Assembly (NCBI GenBank): GCA_950022295.1
Contig: OX465600.1
Coordinates: 4,898,001 to 4,962,000 of the forward strand
Direction: 5' to 3'
From: Bromus sterilis
Taxonomy: Eukaryota; Streptophyta; Magnoliopsida; Poales; Poaceae
DNA: 64,000 nt
A program made the translations under genes and the position numbers. Shown one piece after another: positions 10,856 to 22,571 of the stretch; positions within the stretch are counted from its first letter, which is position 1; every line of letters begins with the position of its first letter. The notes under the pieces were generated by a model that had not been told where the DNA came from, made no database searches, and worked only from the letters and a program-made list of their open reading frames with translations.

Positions 10856-13728
10856 AGGCATAAAAGAAAGCGCTTTCGGGAGGCAGCCCGCAACGAATTT
10901 AGGTTTCTTTTTGCTTTTTGTTGTGTCTTGATGTTTGTTACTACTGGAGAAACATCATTGTATTTTTATTTTTCAGCTTTGTGCCAAGTTATAGCCTCTT
11001 ACGGCAAGGGAAGTAAAAGTTGTGACATGCTGTCCAGAAAACAAATTCTGTCCTCGTGACCAGAAAAAATCCAGAAAAATCCCATTTCATCTTTTTGAGC
11101 TGAAATTTTTACACAGCATGCTCTATACAATTACGAAACTTCCGTATATTCTGAGTTTTTTTATTTGAGTTGCAGAAGTATCTCGAAAAAATTATCCTTT
11201 CTCTGCTGTTCTGTTTTTCTCAGCTTCTGCCCCAGTTTTTCGTTTCGCAGTTTTGCAATCCTTAAGCTTGCTTTTTCTTTGCAAACTTTTTTGGGCAGGC
11301 AAGAGAAACAGTAGATCTTCCTGGAAATATTTATTTGCAGTAGAGGAAAATTATTTTATTAGGGTACTAACCTCTCTAATCAGCCTACAATGAGTTATGT
11401 ATGAAGGGAGTTTTCAAGTGCGCGATGGAAGGTGATGAAAGAAGATCCAGGAGTGTCAAGCGCTCAAGCTTGGGGATGCCCAAGTGCACCCCCAATAAAT
11501 ATTCAAGGATACTCAAGCGTCTAAGCTTGGGGATGCCCCCGAGGCATCCCCTTCTTCATCAACAATCATCGGTCTGTCTTTCGTTGCACTATATTTTTAT
11601 CACTTCATGCGTTATGTGCTTTGCTTGGAGCGTCTCGCTCTTTACTTTTCTAGGTTTGTTTTGCTTTCTTTGCTGTAGTAACAAGTTAGAACCCAACTTA
11701 CTCTTTTATGTGGGAGAGAAACACGCTCCACTTGAACTAGAACTCCTCATAGGATTTGCATGCTTATTTCTTTTAGCTGTGAGTTGTTCTTTTTCTTTTC
11801 TTAGCTGCTGGTCTGTTTAGCTATAGTGCTTTAGTTTTTCTAGAGCTTTTCTTTTCAGGTTGAACTTTCTATAGGTTACATGTTTTATCTTGTTAGAGAG
11901 TTTGCCTATTTCACTGAGTTCTGTGTCTTGACTAGAAAGTAGGTAGTTAAAGTTGCTTTTCTCTTTGAAGTAGTAACTTGCAATAGTTTTGAGGTATTGA
12001 CTAGAGTAATGTTTGAACTTTTGGTGTCAAGAGCTCTTGCCTATTAGTGATAGATGTCGTATTTTGGGCAATCCGTGTGTTTTTCGAAAACCAAAAACCC
12101 TTGTTGAGAACTCTAGCTACTAGATGGATCACTAACCTCTGGAGGGTTCGAATAGTAGAGTGCCCTCACGTACCATGAGTCGAGGATGCGCAAGGATAAC
12201 CAAACCCCCATACACTCCTCCTCGGGGTACCTGTCTCTTTCTGAACCTCCTATTAGATTGAGAGTTACCGATAATAAGTGCATGAGTTCTTCGGACTAAT
12301 GTGAGTATTCGAAAGTTGACACTTCCACCTACCCATACTTTTTCTAGCCTCTTCGGTACCGTGCATTTCCCTTTCTCACCTCTAGAGTTGGCGCATACTT
12401 CGCCGGTGCATCCAAACCCTTGGCATGATACGCTCTTTCATCATAAGCCTCATTATATCTTTCCTCAAAACAGCCACCATACCTACCTACAAGGCATTTC
12501 CATAGCCTTTCCGAGATACATTGCCATGCAACATCCACCTTCTCATGACTTGATCCTCATGTCATACATGCCACTTGCTTGATCGATGAGCCGCATGCTA
12601 GTTGGGCCTTTCCCTAATCATTGCTACATGACGCGCTAGTATCATTGCATATCCTGCTATCCTGGCAGAGGCATACATTTGCATCATGATTAGTTACATT
12701 TTCTTTTTGTGAGTACCTTTGTAAAGTGTGAAAGATCTCCTATATTCTTGTAAAATATAGAGTATTACCCCTAAAGTGAGGAAAAGATCCCAAAGAGGAC
12801 AAAATCAAAAGATCCCAAAGAGGACAAATGAGAGTTAAATAGAAAGAGCCATTGAGGCCACCAAAAAAATAAAAATAAAGAGAAAAAGAGAAAAAGAAAA
12901 ATAAAAAGAGAGAAGGGGGCATACTACTATTGCTTTTGAGAGATCCACACTAGTACTTCATCTTCTATCCCTTGTACTCCATAGAGATTATCATCATGCA
13001 TATAGCTATGTGGGGAACTTTTACACTATAGAACTTGGCTTGTATATTCCAATGATGAGCCTCCTCAAACGAGCTCTAGGTCTTCTTGAGCAAGCAAGTT
13101 AGATGCACCCCCAATAGTTCCATTGGAGAGCATTTAGCTCACATGTGCATCCGTTGTATGGAAATCCCTACTCCTCAGATCATATCTATCATATGGCCTT
13201 CTCTCGCCTATGATTGTCCTCATTGATGTGAGCCTTTCACACACCTTTTTGTCTTCCTCCTCCACCTCTTCTTTCTGTTTCGCCTTTTAGGTGTCAACTT
13301 TCTTGCTCACGCTCATCCATTGCATGAGTGCTCAAAATATCGAAAGGGACTGGATCAGCTTGACTTGTACCTGGCTAGTGGTCTGGGGACGAGTCCAGAT
13401 AAGAATCCAAAGGAGACTAAGTGTGAAACTTTAGTAGATAGTTGTTCTCAACAACCTTTTTTCTCTTTCTTCCCAGTCCCTTGCTTGCACGCAAACACCA
13501 TCTGGAGACATTCGAGTCACAGACAACAAGAGCTCTCGCACCTTTTGTTCTTTTGTTGCTTGTGTTAATGCCAATATAGACTCTTGCCTGTTAAAACTTG
13601 AATTGAATTACATGCTTTGATTGCTTTACTTAACAGTCCTTATTTGGTTGTGTGGCATGTCACCACAGAAATTATGCTTGTTATCATTTACCTACTCGAG
13701 GACGAGCAGGAATTAAGCTTGGGGATGT
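10856..13728 (+). other. C1 internal non-coding region and polypurine tract
   Basis: About 2.9 kb without a supportable ORF. It contains CTTGGGGATGCCC motifs at about 11470 and 11526, the second with a hairpin (GGGATGCC at 11530-11537 paired with 11543-11550); an A-rich tract at about 12840-12915; and, immediately before the 3' LTR, the related tract AAGCTTGGGGATGT (about 13715-13728), which serves as polypurine tract. Short ORFs at 12301 and 13320 are conserved only as nucleotide sequence in C2 and C3, with frame breaks, so I do not call them genes. Confidence 0.7.
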
Positions 13729-15368
13729 TGATACGTCCCAAACGTATCTATAATTTCTGCTTGCTCCATGCATGTTTTGTGTGACTTTGCCATGTTTTGG
13801 TTGAACTTTATTACACTTTTAAACCAATTTGGACTAACCTACTAACTCAGTGCACCCAGTTGCCAGCTTCTGGTTTTCTGTTGTTTTTGTTTTTCAGGTT
13901 TTCCGGCTGATTAAAGTGCCCAAAAAAATCCGCAAAAATTATATTAAAAATCAGCGGGCAGGAAGCTTCCGGAATAACCAAGGGAGAGAGACGGGACCAC
14001 CACCAGGGAGCCATAAGGGTCCCTGGCGCGGCCCCAACCCTAGGGCGCGACAGGCACCCTCCTGGCTGCCCTGGGTGGCCCCTCGACGCCCCCCTTCGCC
14101 TATATAACCCCCTCGGGGTAGAAACCCCTAAACAAGAACTCGTTTTCGCGGAAACCTCTCTGTTCCGCCGCCACCGCCGTTTTCAGATCGGGGCTGCCTG
14201 GAGAAGCTGCCCCAGCACCCTGCCGGAAGGAGATCACCCCTCCGGGAGACCATCCATAGCCATGGACGCCTTCCGTATATGCCATGAGTAGTCCCCCTTG
14301 GACCATGGGTCCGTGATCAGTAGCTATGTGATGTCCTCTCCCTCTTTTGTGCTTTCACTTTCGAGACCTCGTGAGCTGCCTCACATGATCGAGGCACCTA
14401 TGTAATTTTCTGCTGTTGCTATGCTGAGTTTGTTGGGATCTGATGGATTATGAGACTATGTTCAGATTGTGATGAGTAATATATTTGGTTTGCCCTTTTA
14501 TATTTTGTTCTTGAGTAAATTCTTGCATGTTCTCCGTTGCAGTATTTGCTTTGGCCAAGTTATTTGCTTGCAACTCCAAGAGAGAGCGTTATGCTCGATT
14601 GTGGGTTCAGCCCCCTGATGTCTAGCTTGAGTGACAGAAACATGAGACCAGGGGATGTGCTGTTGCCACCAGGGATAAAACAACGGTGATTGTGCCTATT
14701 GGTGCAAGAATTGTTTACTTTACGCAAAGTTCTTTTAATGCAGTTGTCTGTTGCTTCGAGAGTACACTTTGGGTGGGATTCGCAACTTAATACCAACGAG
14801 ATGTTCTGGATAAATATCTCAAGGTGGATGATTCGTAATAGATGCAGATGGATTTCGGTCTACTTACCTTGGCGTACTGCCCATTACTTTTGAGCCCTTC
14901 ATTTCTTTGCAGCATAGTTAGCATTGCGGTGCCTTCATAATCCTGTCAATTTCCCAACTGTGATTTGTTTACCTCGCTAGCATTTTTATCGTCTTTTGGG
15001 AGAGAGACATCACTAGTGAAAATCATGGGACTCCGGTCCATCTTCATACCATTGTTCACACCCACTATTTACCTTTCTGTTTTTACTTTTACTAGTACCT
15101 GTTTATCTCTTGCGCTTGATCCTTTGTAAACGACAAGGCGGGAGGAATTGACAACTCCTCTGAACTCGTTGGGAGCAAAGTTATTTGTTTTGTGCAGGTC
15201 CACGACAACTCCACGCATCAGAATAATTTCTGGCGCCGTTGCCACCTATCGTACTTATCGTTGAGTCCTACTGGAGACAAACCTTGGTATCTTTACTGAG
15301 GGAAATTACCGCTACGCTGCATCTCAACCTTCCACTTGGGGTAACCAACGAGGGGCGAGAAGCCATCA
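13729..15368 (+). repeat. C1 3' LTR
   Basis: Same length (1640 bp) and nearly the same sequence as the 5' LTR, with scattered single-base differences. One difference changes GCGCGCC to GCGCGAC and breaks the GC-rich stem near 14050. The close match indicates a fairly recent insertion compared with element A. Confidence 0.92.
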
Positions 15369-15373
15369 ATCAT

Positions 15374-15523
15374 CCGGTCTGGATGGGATGCCCCTCACGT
15401 ACGATGCTTTCCGAGAACGTTCTGTGCTTGGCCTTGTCTTCTTAGACAAGTGGGTACGGTTCTCGGCTCTCCATATGACTATGTCGTAGCGGGACTTGCA
15501 TACGCTAACCCCGGGTCCCGACA
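15374..15523 (+). repeat. Element B 5' LTR, last part
   Basis: The 150 bp of B LTR that follow the C1 insertion, ending GGGTCCCGACA. Repeated at 16387-16530 with a small indel near 15428-15436. Directly followed by the primer-binding site of B. Confidence 0.85.
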
Positions 15524-15941
15524 GACTTGGTATCAGATTAGGACTGCCTGTAGGATTATCAGCCTTGGCCGAAGTCGAGTCTAGCTTGCTATAGTTATAT
15601 AGTTACTCTGGGTATATAAGGGAACAACGTATGGCTTCTTTTTTCTCCTTACCCCCTTCGTTCTGAGTTCTGAGTCACCCTTACCTCTTCTACGGGAAGA
15701 TAGGACTAGGCTCACCTCTGTCTGGTTAGAACATCTCGTTGTTTGCTTCCTTGTAGCCGTAGGAAAGTTGTGTTCGGTTTGTTAGAATTGTTGTGCTTTC
15801 TGATTTCTTACATCGTATGTAAGTGCTGTTTCTACATTGCAAGAAAAGACATTTCTTACAATTACAGCTGTTATGCTGTCCGAGTCATTCCAGGTTTCTT
15901 CATAATCTGATGCATTTGCAAACTCCTTCTTTCTGTTTCAG
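15524..15941 (+). other. Element B primer site and leader
   Basis: TGGTATCAGATTAGG at about 15528 matches the start of the usual initiator tRNA-Met primer site (TGGTATCAGAGC) over ten bases and then diverges. The following 400 bp are non-coding leader, with a TATATAA at about 15613-15619. Confidence 0.65.
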
Positions 15942-16145
15942 ATGGCAGATCTTCCCCCTCGGCAGATTGTTCGTTTGACTAGGTGCCTCGGAGTGCGTGG
16001 CCATCCCGCTATGCTGATCGAGATGATGTACTTCATTGGATACCGATGGTACCCTGAGTACACAGTTGAGGAGCAGTTCCTTGACTTCAACCAGACCCAG
16101 TTCCACTGCATTGTCAGGATCTACCCGCACCACAATGGCCCTTAG
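15942..16145 (+). pseudogene. Truncated ORF of element B, unknown function
   Basis: ATG after a T-rich CTTTCTGTTTCAG acceptor-like site. The frame encodes about 65 residues beginning MADLPPRQIVRLTRCLGVRG and including FIGYRWYPEYTVEEQF; the last residues are read from the 3' LTR remnant that begins at 16136. The protein is cut off by the deletion that fused the internal region to the middle of the 3' LTR. It shows no zinc finger, protease or polymerase motif. Such short ORFs are seen in LARD-type Triticeae elements, but I cannot assign a function. Confidence 0.5.
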
Positions 16146-16530
16146 ATGTGCGCAGCTTGGGGCATCGCGATTCGATTGCTCGAGACTCTGTCTCGTGCAC
16201 ACTTTGAGGTATGATCGAGCCCGCCCTAGATCCCGACTAAGTGATCGGGCTGGAGTAAGTCTATGTAAGAGTTATGAGATAGTCGATAGTATGGTTGAGG
16301 CGACTTGTCTTTGAATATGGGAGTTCATCACCCATATCATTAGACTTGTGTGCGAACGATGAGGACCCATCTCAGTTGATCATCCGGCCTGGATGGGATG
16401 CCCCTCACGTACGATGCTTTCCGAGAATGTTCTGTGCGCCTTGTCTGCTTAGACAAGTGGGTACGGTTCTCGGCTCTCCATATGACTATGTCGTAGCGGG
16501 ACTTGCATACGCTAACCCCGGGTCCCGACA
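16136..16530 (+). repeat. Element B 3' LTR remnant
   Basis: Matches 7570-7817 plus 15374-15523. The junction with internal sequence shares TGGCC on both sides, so deletion through short homology is likely. Because this copy lacks C1, it shows the empty target site and proves that C1 entered the 5' LTR after B was in place or was copied. Confidence 0.85.
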
Positions 16531-16535
16531 ACTTA

Positions 16536-17464
16536 CCACATTTTGCTTCGTTTGGTATTTCTTCGAGGTGATAAGTTTCGGACCCTATCCCGTCTGTTCT
16601 TCTTCCCTCTTATTCTATCTGTCCAAAATGGTTGAGCATAATTGAAACGGAAAGTATTTTGCTCCGAACATCTTTGTGTTCCGAATCAAATGCTTTCAAC
16701 TTTTATCGAAGTTTTACTCAAATCGAAGACATATTCTTCGGCCGTTGAGATCCCGTCTTATCCGGGTCATTGAGATTCCCTCGTGAAACGCCACGCAATC
16801 CTAGCCACAGAATCCGGAGGGGTGGTAGCTGGGAGCCGTCCGATCTGATCTGACAACTCCTGTCAGACCAGCCCTATATAAGGCTTCCACCCTAGCGTAC
16901 CAACTCATCTCTTCGTCCCCACCGCTCCGGAACCCTATCGTCTCTCGCGCGCCGTCGTGCTCATCGTGTCCGTCGTCGTTCTCGCCGCTTTGCTGCCGGA
17001 AGAACGCCGCCGTGGACCTCGCGCCGCCGTCGAGCTCCTCCTCTGCTCGTTGTCACCGTAGCTGCTCGTCGACACCAAGTTAGGGTACGCCGAGCCCTCG
17101 ATCCAATCTTCATCTCTTTGTTCGTCCTCTTCTGGATTGGATCCGAGTTCTTAGACTTGTTGTTGGGTTGATTTTCTTAGGTTTCTTTGATCCGTTGGAT
17201 CCTTGCTCCTTTTGGAAACTTGTTTCTGCAAGCAAAAGCTTCCCATCTCGATTCAGGTTAGAAGTTAGGTTATGTTGCTATCTGTTCTGTGTTAGGGTTG
17301 CAGTTCATCTTTGATGTGGTTAAGTCTAGCTCAGAATAGACCAGAATCATCACCCGTATCCAACACTGAATCTCTTGTCAAAACCATTTGTTTGTGGTCG
17401 AAACTTTTGCTGGTGCTCATACCATACTTTCTTTTTTCCCTCGCTACCTTGTGCTTTTCACAGG
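16536..17464 (+). promoter_or_regulatory. Promoter-like leader with candidate 5' UTR intron before element A second ORF
   Basis: Between pol and the second ORF of A lies a stretch that looks like a plant gene start: a CTATATAAG box at 16874-16882, a CT/GC-rich presumed 5' UTR (about 16905-17084), a GTACGC donor-like site at 17085 and a pyrimidine-rich run ending TTTTCACAG at 17463, immediately before the ATG at 17465. A candidate intron is therefore 17085-17463. Signals are read directly; transcription and splicing are inference. Confidence 0.5.
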
Positions 17465-19404
17465 ATGTCTGTGGATTTAGGCTTCGGGAATGAGTCCCCT
17501 ATTCTTGATCACCTCAACGAAGCAAAACAGGCTGCTCCGAAGATGAAAGGTGGAAGAACCAAGGAAACCAACAATGCCAGAGGCATCCCCGATTCCATTC
17601 GCATTGAGCTTGGATACGATACACCTCCAGAAGAAACCAAAGATCAGCGCAAGATTCGCTTGCAAAACATTCGCCGCTACTGGGCTTTCAGATGATACAA
17701 GTACAAGAGCATTCCAGATTGGAAGTGGGCTATGCAGTTTGCCTTCATCCCACCATACCAATACACTTCTGCAATGTGTGGTCAGTACACCGAAGAAAAT
17801 CTTCATCTGTACTATCCTGTTCCACCAAAGTACCCTCACCCCAACACCCTTAAAACTCCTAATGACTACCCTGAAGAGCAAGAGCGATTGAGAATCGCTG
17901 CAGAGAAAAAGAGACTCAAGGAAGCAAAGAAAGCTGCCAAGCTAGCTGAATCTGAAGCCCATGAAGTTGGGCCTAGCTCAAAGAAGAAGAGAAAACTTAA
18001 GAAGAAATCTGCTTCTCCTCCTCATGCCTCCACGGATGATGAAGAGCAAGCCAGACTGGAACAAGCTGCTCTGGAAGACTCAATTCTGGAAGAATCAAAT
18101 GCTTCAGCTGATGACGAGTCAGAATCAGAAGCTGATGATGAATCAGAACCTGCTCCCCCAAGAAGCAAAGGATTCGGCTTCCATTGAAGAAGAAGCCAGG
18201 AGAAAAATTTGCTGCTAAGGGGATAAAGATCCAAGACCCCAAGGATAAGCCCTCTGCTCGCGCCACTATCGACTTATCAAATTTGGTGGTTGCGAAGCCC
18301 TTGGCCTCCAAGCCACCGACTGATGCTCTCAACACTGAGAGGCATTCGAAGCAGAGGCATGACCCTGCTAAGCAACAGCAATCTGCAAAGGCTGCTGCAC
18401 CAGCAAAGCCCAAGCAGTCTGCTCCACCAAACTCTTCAGCGAAGCGAAAGCTCACTGAAGCTGAATTAAAACAGAAAGACCTCGAGGAGGCACTTGAACG
18501 GAACATTCTTGCTAGAAGCTCTACAGAAAAGCAGAAGGCAGATGAGGCAGCTGCAAGAAAGCAAAAGGAGTTGGACTCCGCAAGATTGGCTGTAGAAAAG
18601 GCTGAGACGAAGCGCAAGCTCGCCGAAGCCGAAAAGAATGAAGAGAAGGCTGCCGCTGAAGCCAAATTGTTGGCTGAGCACGAAGCTAAATGCAAGGCCT
18701 CTCTAGAAGGCCTCAGGACAAAGAAAGCTGAGAAAGCTGCAAGGGTTGTGCAGAAAATGTCTGTAGTTGATATGACTCCCACTTCTAAAGCTATTCCACA
18801 GAAGAAGAAAGGCATATCTATGCCTGAAGCTCAAGCTGAACCTAATCGCCATAGTGAACATCAATTCTCTGACCCTCGCGAAGGCGAACTATGGGACCAG
18901 TTTGGCATTACCGAAGCCCTTTGGAAAAAGTGTGCTGCAGTAGAATCTGAAGCTGTTGATCTAGGTGAAGTTTATATCTCAAGCTCCATCGAAGCAATGA
19001 TCTCCACTATGATTAGTCAGCTGAAGGACTTTCACTCTAGAGATAGATCTGAAGTTACAAAGATTCACAACTATCAGAAGCGCGCTAAAGCTGAAACAAA
19101 TGAAGAATTCAAAAAACACGCTTTGAAATTGCTTCAGAAGGTGACAGACGTCAATACCACCACCAAGGAAAACATCAAAATCTTTAGGGGCAAGATTGAA
19201 GCCGTTGTCGATGAAATGATGAAGACTCATAATGCATCCATTATGGAAAGAGATTCACGGAAGCGCAAGGCTCCGCAAGAAACTGAACTAGTTGTCGCAA
19301 AACCAGTCATTGCCAAGCCTTCTGATCCTTCACCAAAGAAGAGAACTACCAAGAAGCGGAAGGTCACTTTGGCATCAACTGCTGACATGGATACTAGTGA
19401 TGAG
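17465..19404 (+). pseudogene. Element A second ORF, N-terminal half
   Basis: The ATG at 17465 opens frame 2, interrupted by TGA at 17693-17695 and leaving frame at about 18180 (TGA at 18185-18187). It then continues in frame 1 to 19404, where element D interrupts it. The N-terminal 240 codons are mixed polar, with basic KKRKLKKK (nuclear-signal-like) and an acidic Ser/Glu/Asp stretch. Codons at 18430-18760 encode a long Ala/Glu/Lys-rich coiled coil. The part ends in basic KKRTTKKRK. No enzyme motif is present. In Sireviruses an extra ORF of unknown, sometimes called envelope-like, function follows pol; this fits the position. It was probably a single ORF with the part at 28732-30835. Confidence 0.7.
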
Positions 19405-20788
19405 TGATGCCCCACAAACGTAAGTGATCGAGGTAGTCTTCGCGGGTAGGTTAACCCAATTTATTGATTCGACACAAGGGGAGCCAAAGAGTATTTATAA
19501 GCTTTCACAATTGAGTTGTCAATTCAACCGCACCTGAAATATACTTGCTTGCAACAATAGATAAGTGGTAATGGTAATATGATAGTGATGATAGCAACAG
19601 TAAAAGTGGATAGCAAAAGTGATAACTAATAACCAGCAGGATTGAAAACACTGTAGGCTAGGGAGATGCATGGTCGGGCGCTGCATGGATGAGAGTAAAC
19701 ATATAATAGATTCTAACACGGGGCAAGGCACACAGAAAAGCAATGATCATCTAGGCAAACATCAAACAATAGGCACGTATCCCGTAGGTAGTTGTACGTG
19801 CTTGCAATAAGAACTTGCACAACATCTTTTGTCCTACCATCCCGCTACGAATGGGGCCAAAAGGAACTTGTGGAGATTAAGGTGCTCCTGTCAAAAAGCA
19901 CTGGAACAAAGCAATAAACTCAATGGATACATGGAATCCACAAATTATGGACCATCCCCTTTGGTGTCCCAAGATGTCACCTTTGGGATCGCCGGTTCCG
20001 GACCATAATAGGTGCATACAACTCATAGATAGGATCCAGAACACAAATATATTCATGAAAACACATAAGGTTCAGATCTGAAAACATGGCACTCGAGCCC
20101 AAAGTGACAAGCATTAAGAACAACAAGTTGTAGCAAAGAAGATAAACACCAATCTAGATGATAGGCAACATGCCCCCAACAATCTGACGAACTATTACAT
20201 GATTAAACTCATCCAATCCCTACCATCCACTTTGCCTACAGCAGGGAATTACTCACACATGTGAAGAGAAGTCATGGAGGATGGATGGAGTGGCGATGGT
20301 GATGACGATGGCGATGATCTCCCCTCTCCGGAGGCCAAATCAGCCTCCAGATTAGCCCTCCCGAAGAAGAACAGAGGGTGGCGGCGGCTCCGCGACGGAA
20401 ACTGGGAAAACGACTTCTGTTCTGGGGTTTTCTCGTCACGGGGATAAATAGGAGCGTCAGTAGGGAAACAGAGGACGGGGGAGCAGCCCAGGCGGCCTGA
20501 GGGCGCGGTCCCACCCCTGGCCGCGCCAGGGGGGCCCCTGGGGCCCCCAGGGCTCCCCTCTGGTCCCACTTCTGGCTCCTGGCTCCTTCGGGTGTGTGGA
20601 TTTTCAGGTAATTTTCTGGGAATTTTCTGGGACGTCTAAAAATCCATTTTCCTACGCACAAATAAACCATACAAGCAACTCTGCTGAAAACAGCGTTAGT
20701 CCGGGTTAGTTTCGTCCAAATCATGCAAGAATGAGGGCAAAACAATAGCAAAAGTGTTTGGAAAAGTAGATACGTTTGAGACGTATCA
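19405..20788 (-). repeat. Element D 3' LTR
   Basis: Read on the minus strand it begins TGATACGTCTCAAACGTATC (with the GATACGT/ACGTATC inverted repeat) and ends GGGGCATCA. Same length as the other LTR, with scattered substitutions. The purine-rich tract AAGCTTGGGGGAGT directly precedes it on the minus strand (20789-20802). Confidence 0.92.
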
Positions 20789-20802
20789 ACTCCCCCAAGC
20801 TT

Positions 20803-22571
20803 AGCATATTGCTTGTCCTCAAGCAATTCAATTCAACGAACTGGACGCGACAAAAAAACTTTGACAAACTCTTTTGCTTCATAAGATGTATATAAGCTTG
20901 TACTACGAAAAGAGTTTAGCAGGTATTGAAACAATGCTATAAGGACAATGCACGAAGCAATTCTCTTTCATGTGATCAGTCACAACCAACTAAAAATAAA
21001 TAATAAGCTACTGAAAATCAAGACAGGATCACAATGCACATAGCTTGAACATACTTGAGTGGCATTTCGCTAGCCTCCATGAGTGAAGCAAAACATAAAT
21101 GCAATGCATGTTACACTAAGAAGACAATGTAATACTTTGGGACAATGCATGTTACCCTAAGAATGACAATTATGCTCTCATAGTTGGTGCTTTGAAGAAA
21201 GAAGGGGAGACTCTCGAACCGTGGCTTTTGATGGCAAGGTTGAAAACCCGTGAAAGGAAGCAAAGACTAAACATGTGCCAGAGCTCTTGGTTTTGAAAAC
21301 AGAGATAAAACATTTTTGAGACGTGCAACTTTCCAGCCAACGGTGAACGGTAAAGGTCTCTCAATATCTCCCATGCCAACCATATATAATGCTTTTTGCT
21401 TACACATATTCCCTTATCCATAAATCTTCGATGGTCTATGGAACCTTTTATTTTGCCTCAAGGATGGAAGGAGGGTATCGTTCCACCTATCATAAGCAGC
21501 ATTTGGTCCATTTCACTCCATCATCAAGTATGGGGGAGGTGTAACTCTCATTTTTTTTTCTTTTTCTGTTTTGACTAGTTAAAACTTCCGTCAAAATATT
21601 TTTGGCATGAAATATACTGATTTCCCCTCACCGTACCATGAGCTTGTACGGTTACAAAAAGGGAAGCTTTTGAATAAATTTCGAGATGGCACAAGAAAGT
21701 CTAAGTTAGGAGTGGCCGATAAATACCACATATAGGTAGGTATGGTGGACTCAAATGGAACAACTGGGTTTGAAAAGGAGTTTGGAAGCACAAGCAGAAT
21801 TCCGCTTAGTGCGAGCGAAGGCTAGCAAAAGACTGGGAAGCGACCAACTAGAGAGCAATAACTGTCATAATCATGCAGAGCGACAAAGCAACATTGAATC
21901 GGGCATGAAAGTGATATAACTATTCCGAAACAAAAAGATCATCAAGGCAAGAGTAGACTTTTTAGTCATAAGCATGTGTGAACATGTGCCAAGTCAATCC
22001 AAAAATTCTCCGAAGGGAAATACCACTTCAGTATGCCAAACCATGAACAATGCAATGCATGTAAATAATTTCAACAACATATTATGTACTCTAGCTATTT
22101 GAGACTAGCCACACGGAAAGCATGAACACTGGGAAAGCATTGTAAACGTAGCACTATGTCGCTACAAGCTGGTTTCTAGATCATAAGTACAGACATATGT
22201 ACAAACGTAGAAACAAGAAGAGTTCATACCGGTTTTCCTTGTTGCTTCCCTTTCGTCGATCTTCGTCATTACTGCCTTGTCACTTGCACGATCGAACGTA
22301 GGAAATATAATCAAATGCCATCACGGACTCGAGCTGATCTCTGAAAACAAAGCAAACTAAAGAGAGAAAGGAAATCTTTTGGGTTTTTCAAAGGTTAATA
22401 GAAAACAAAAGAAAAGAGAAAATCTTTTTGTTGTTTTTGCAAAGAAAGAAAGAAAGAAAAACGGGCAAAAGCTTCAAAAAGATCAAAGCGAATAAAAAGG
22501 ATAATACAATGGATAAGTGAGAAGGGCACGTACTCCCCCAAGCTTAGGATTTTGGCCTAAGTCGGTAGCGG
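20803..22571 (-). other. Element D 3' untranslated region, no gene
   Basis: About 1.8 kb of AT-rich sequence between the 404-codon ORF and the polypurine tract. Only short, unsupported ORFs are present on either strand. An A/G-rich low-complexity zone lies at about 22370-22475. Confidence 0.7.

Larger units (their letters stand above)
7818..15368 (+). mobile_element. Element C1: non-autonomous LTR retrotransposon with tRNA-Asp primer site
   Basis: A complete insertion: two LTRs of 1640 bp each (7818-9457, 13729-15368), TG...CA ends and an exact 5-bp target duplication atcat (7813-7817 and 15369-15373). The empty site is visible in the second LTR copy of B at about 16376-16386. The primer site at 9468-9485 is complementary to the 3' end of plant tRNA-Asp, as in Athila elements. 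There is no reverse transcriptase, integrase or canonical gag; the only substantial ORF (9694-10855) is of unknown type. Two further copies, C2 and C3, lie in the right block. Confidence 0.93.
3913..16530 (+). mobile_element. Element B: large-LTR, nearly non-coding LTR retrotransposon (LARD-like)
   Basis: Starts TGTCAGAACCC and ends GGGTCCCGACA, an imperfect terminal inverted repeat. It has a 4.05-kb 5' LTR (3913-7817 plus 15374-15523, split by C1), a TGGTATCAGA primer site after 15523 (initiator tRNA-Met type), about 600 bp of internal sequence with one short ORF, and a 395-bp remnant of the 3' LTR (16136-16530). The repeated 395 bp differ by roughly eight substitutions plus a small indel by eye. 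Long LTRs with little coding sequence match the LARD class described in barley (Sukkula type); that comparison is from architecture and I could not align it. Most of the internal region and about 3.7 kb of the 3' LTR are deleted. Confidence 0.8.
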
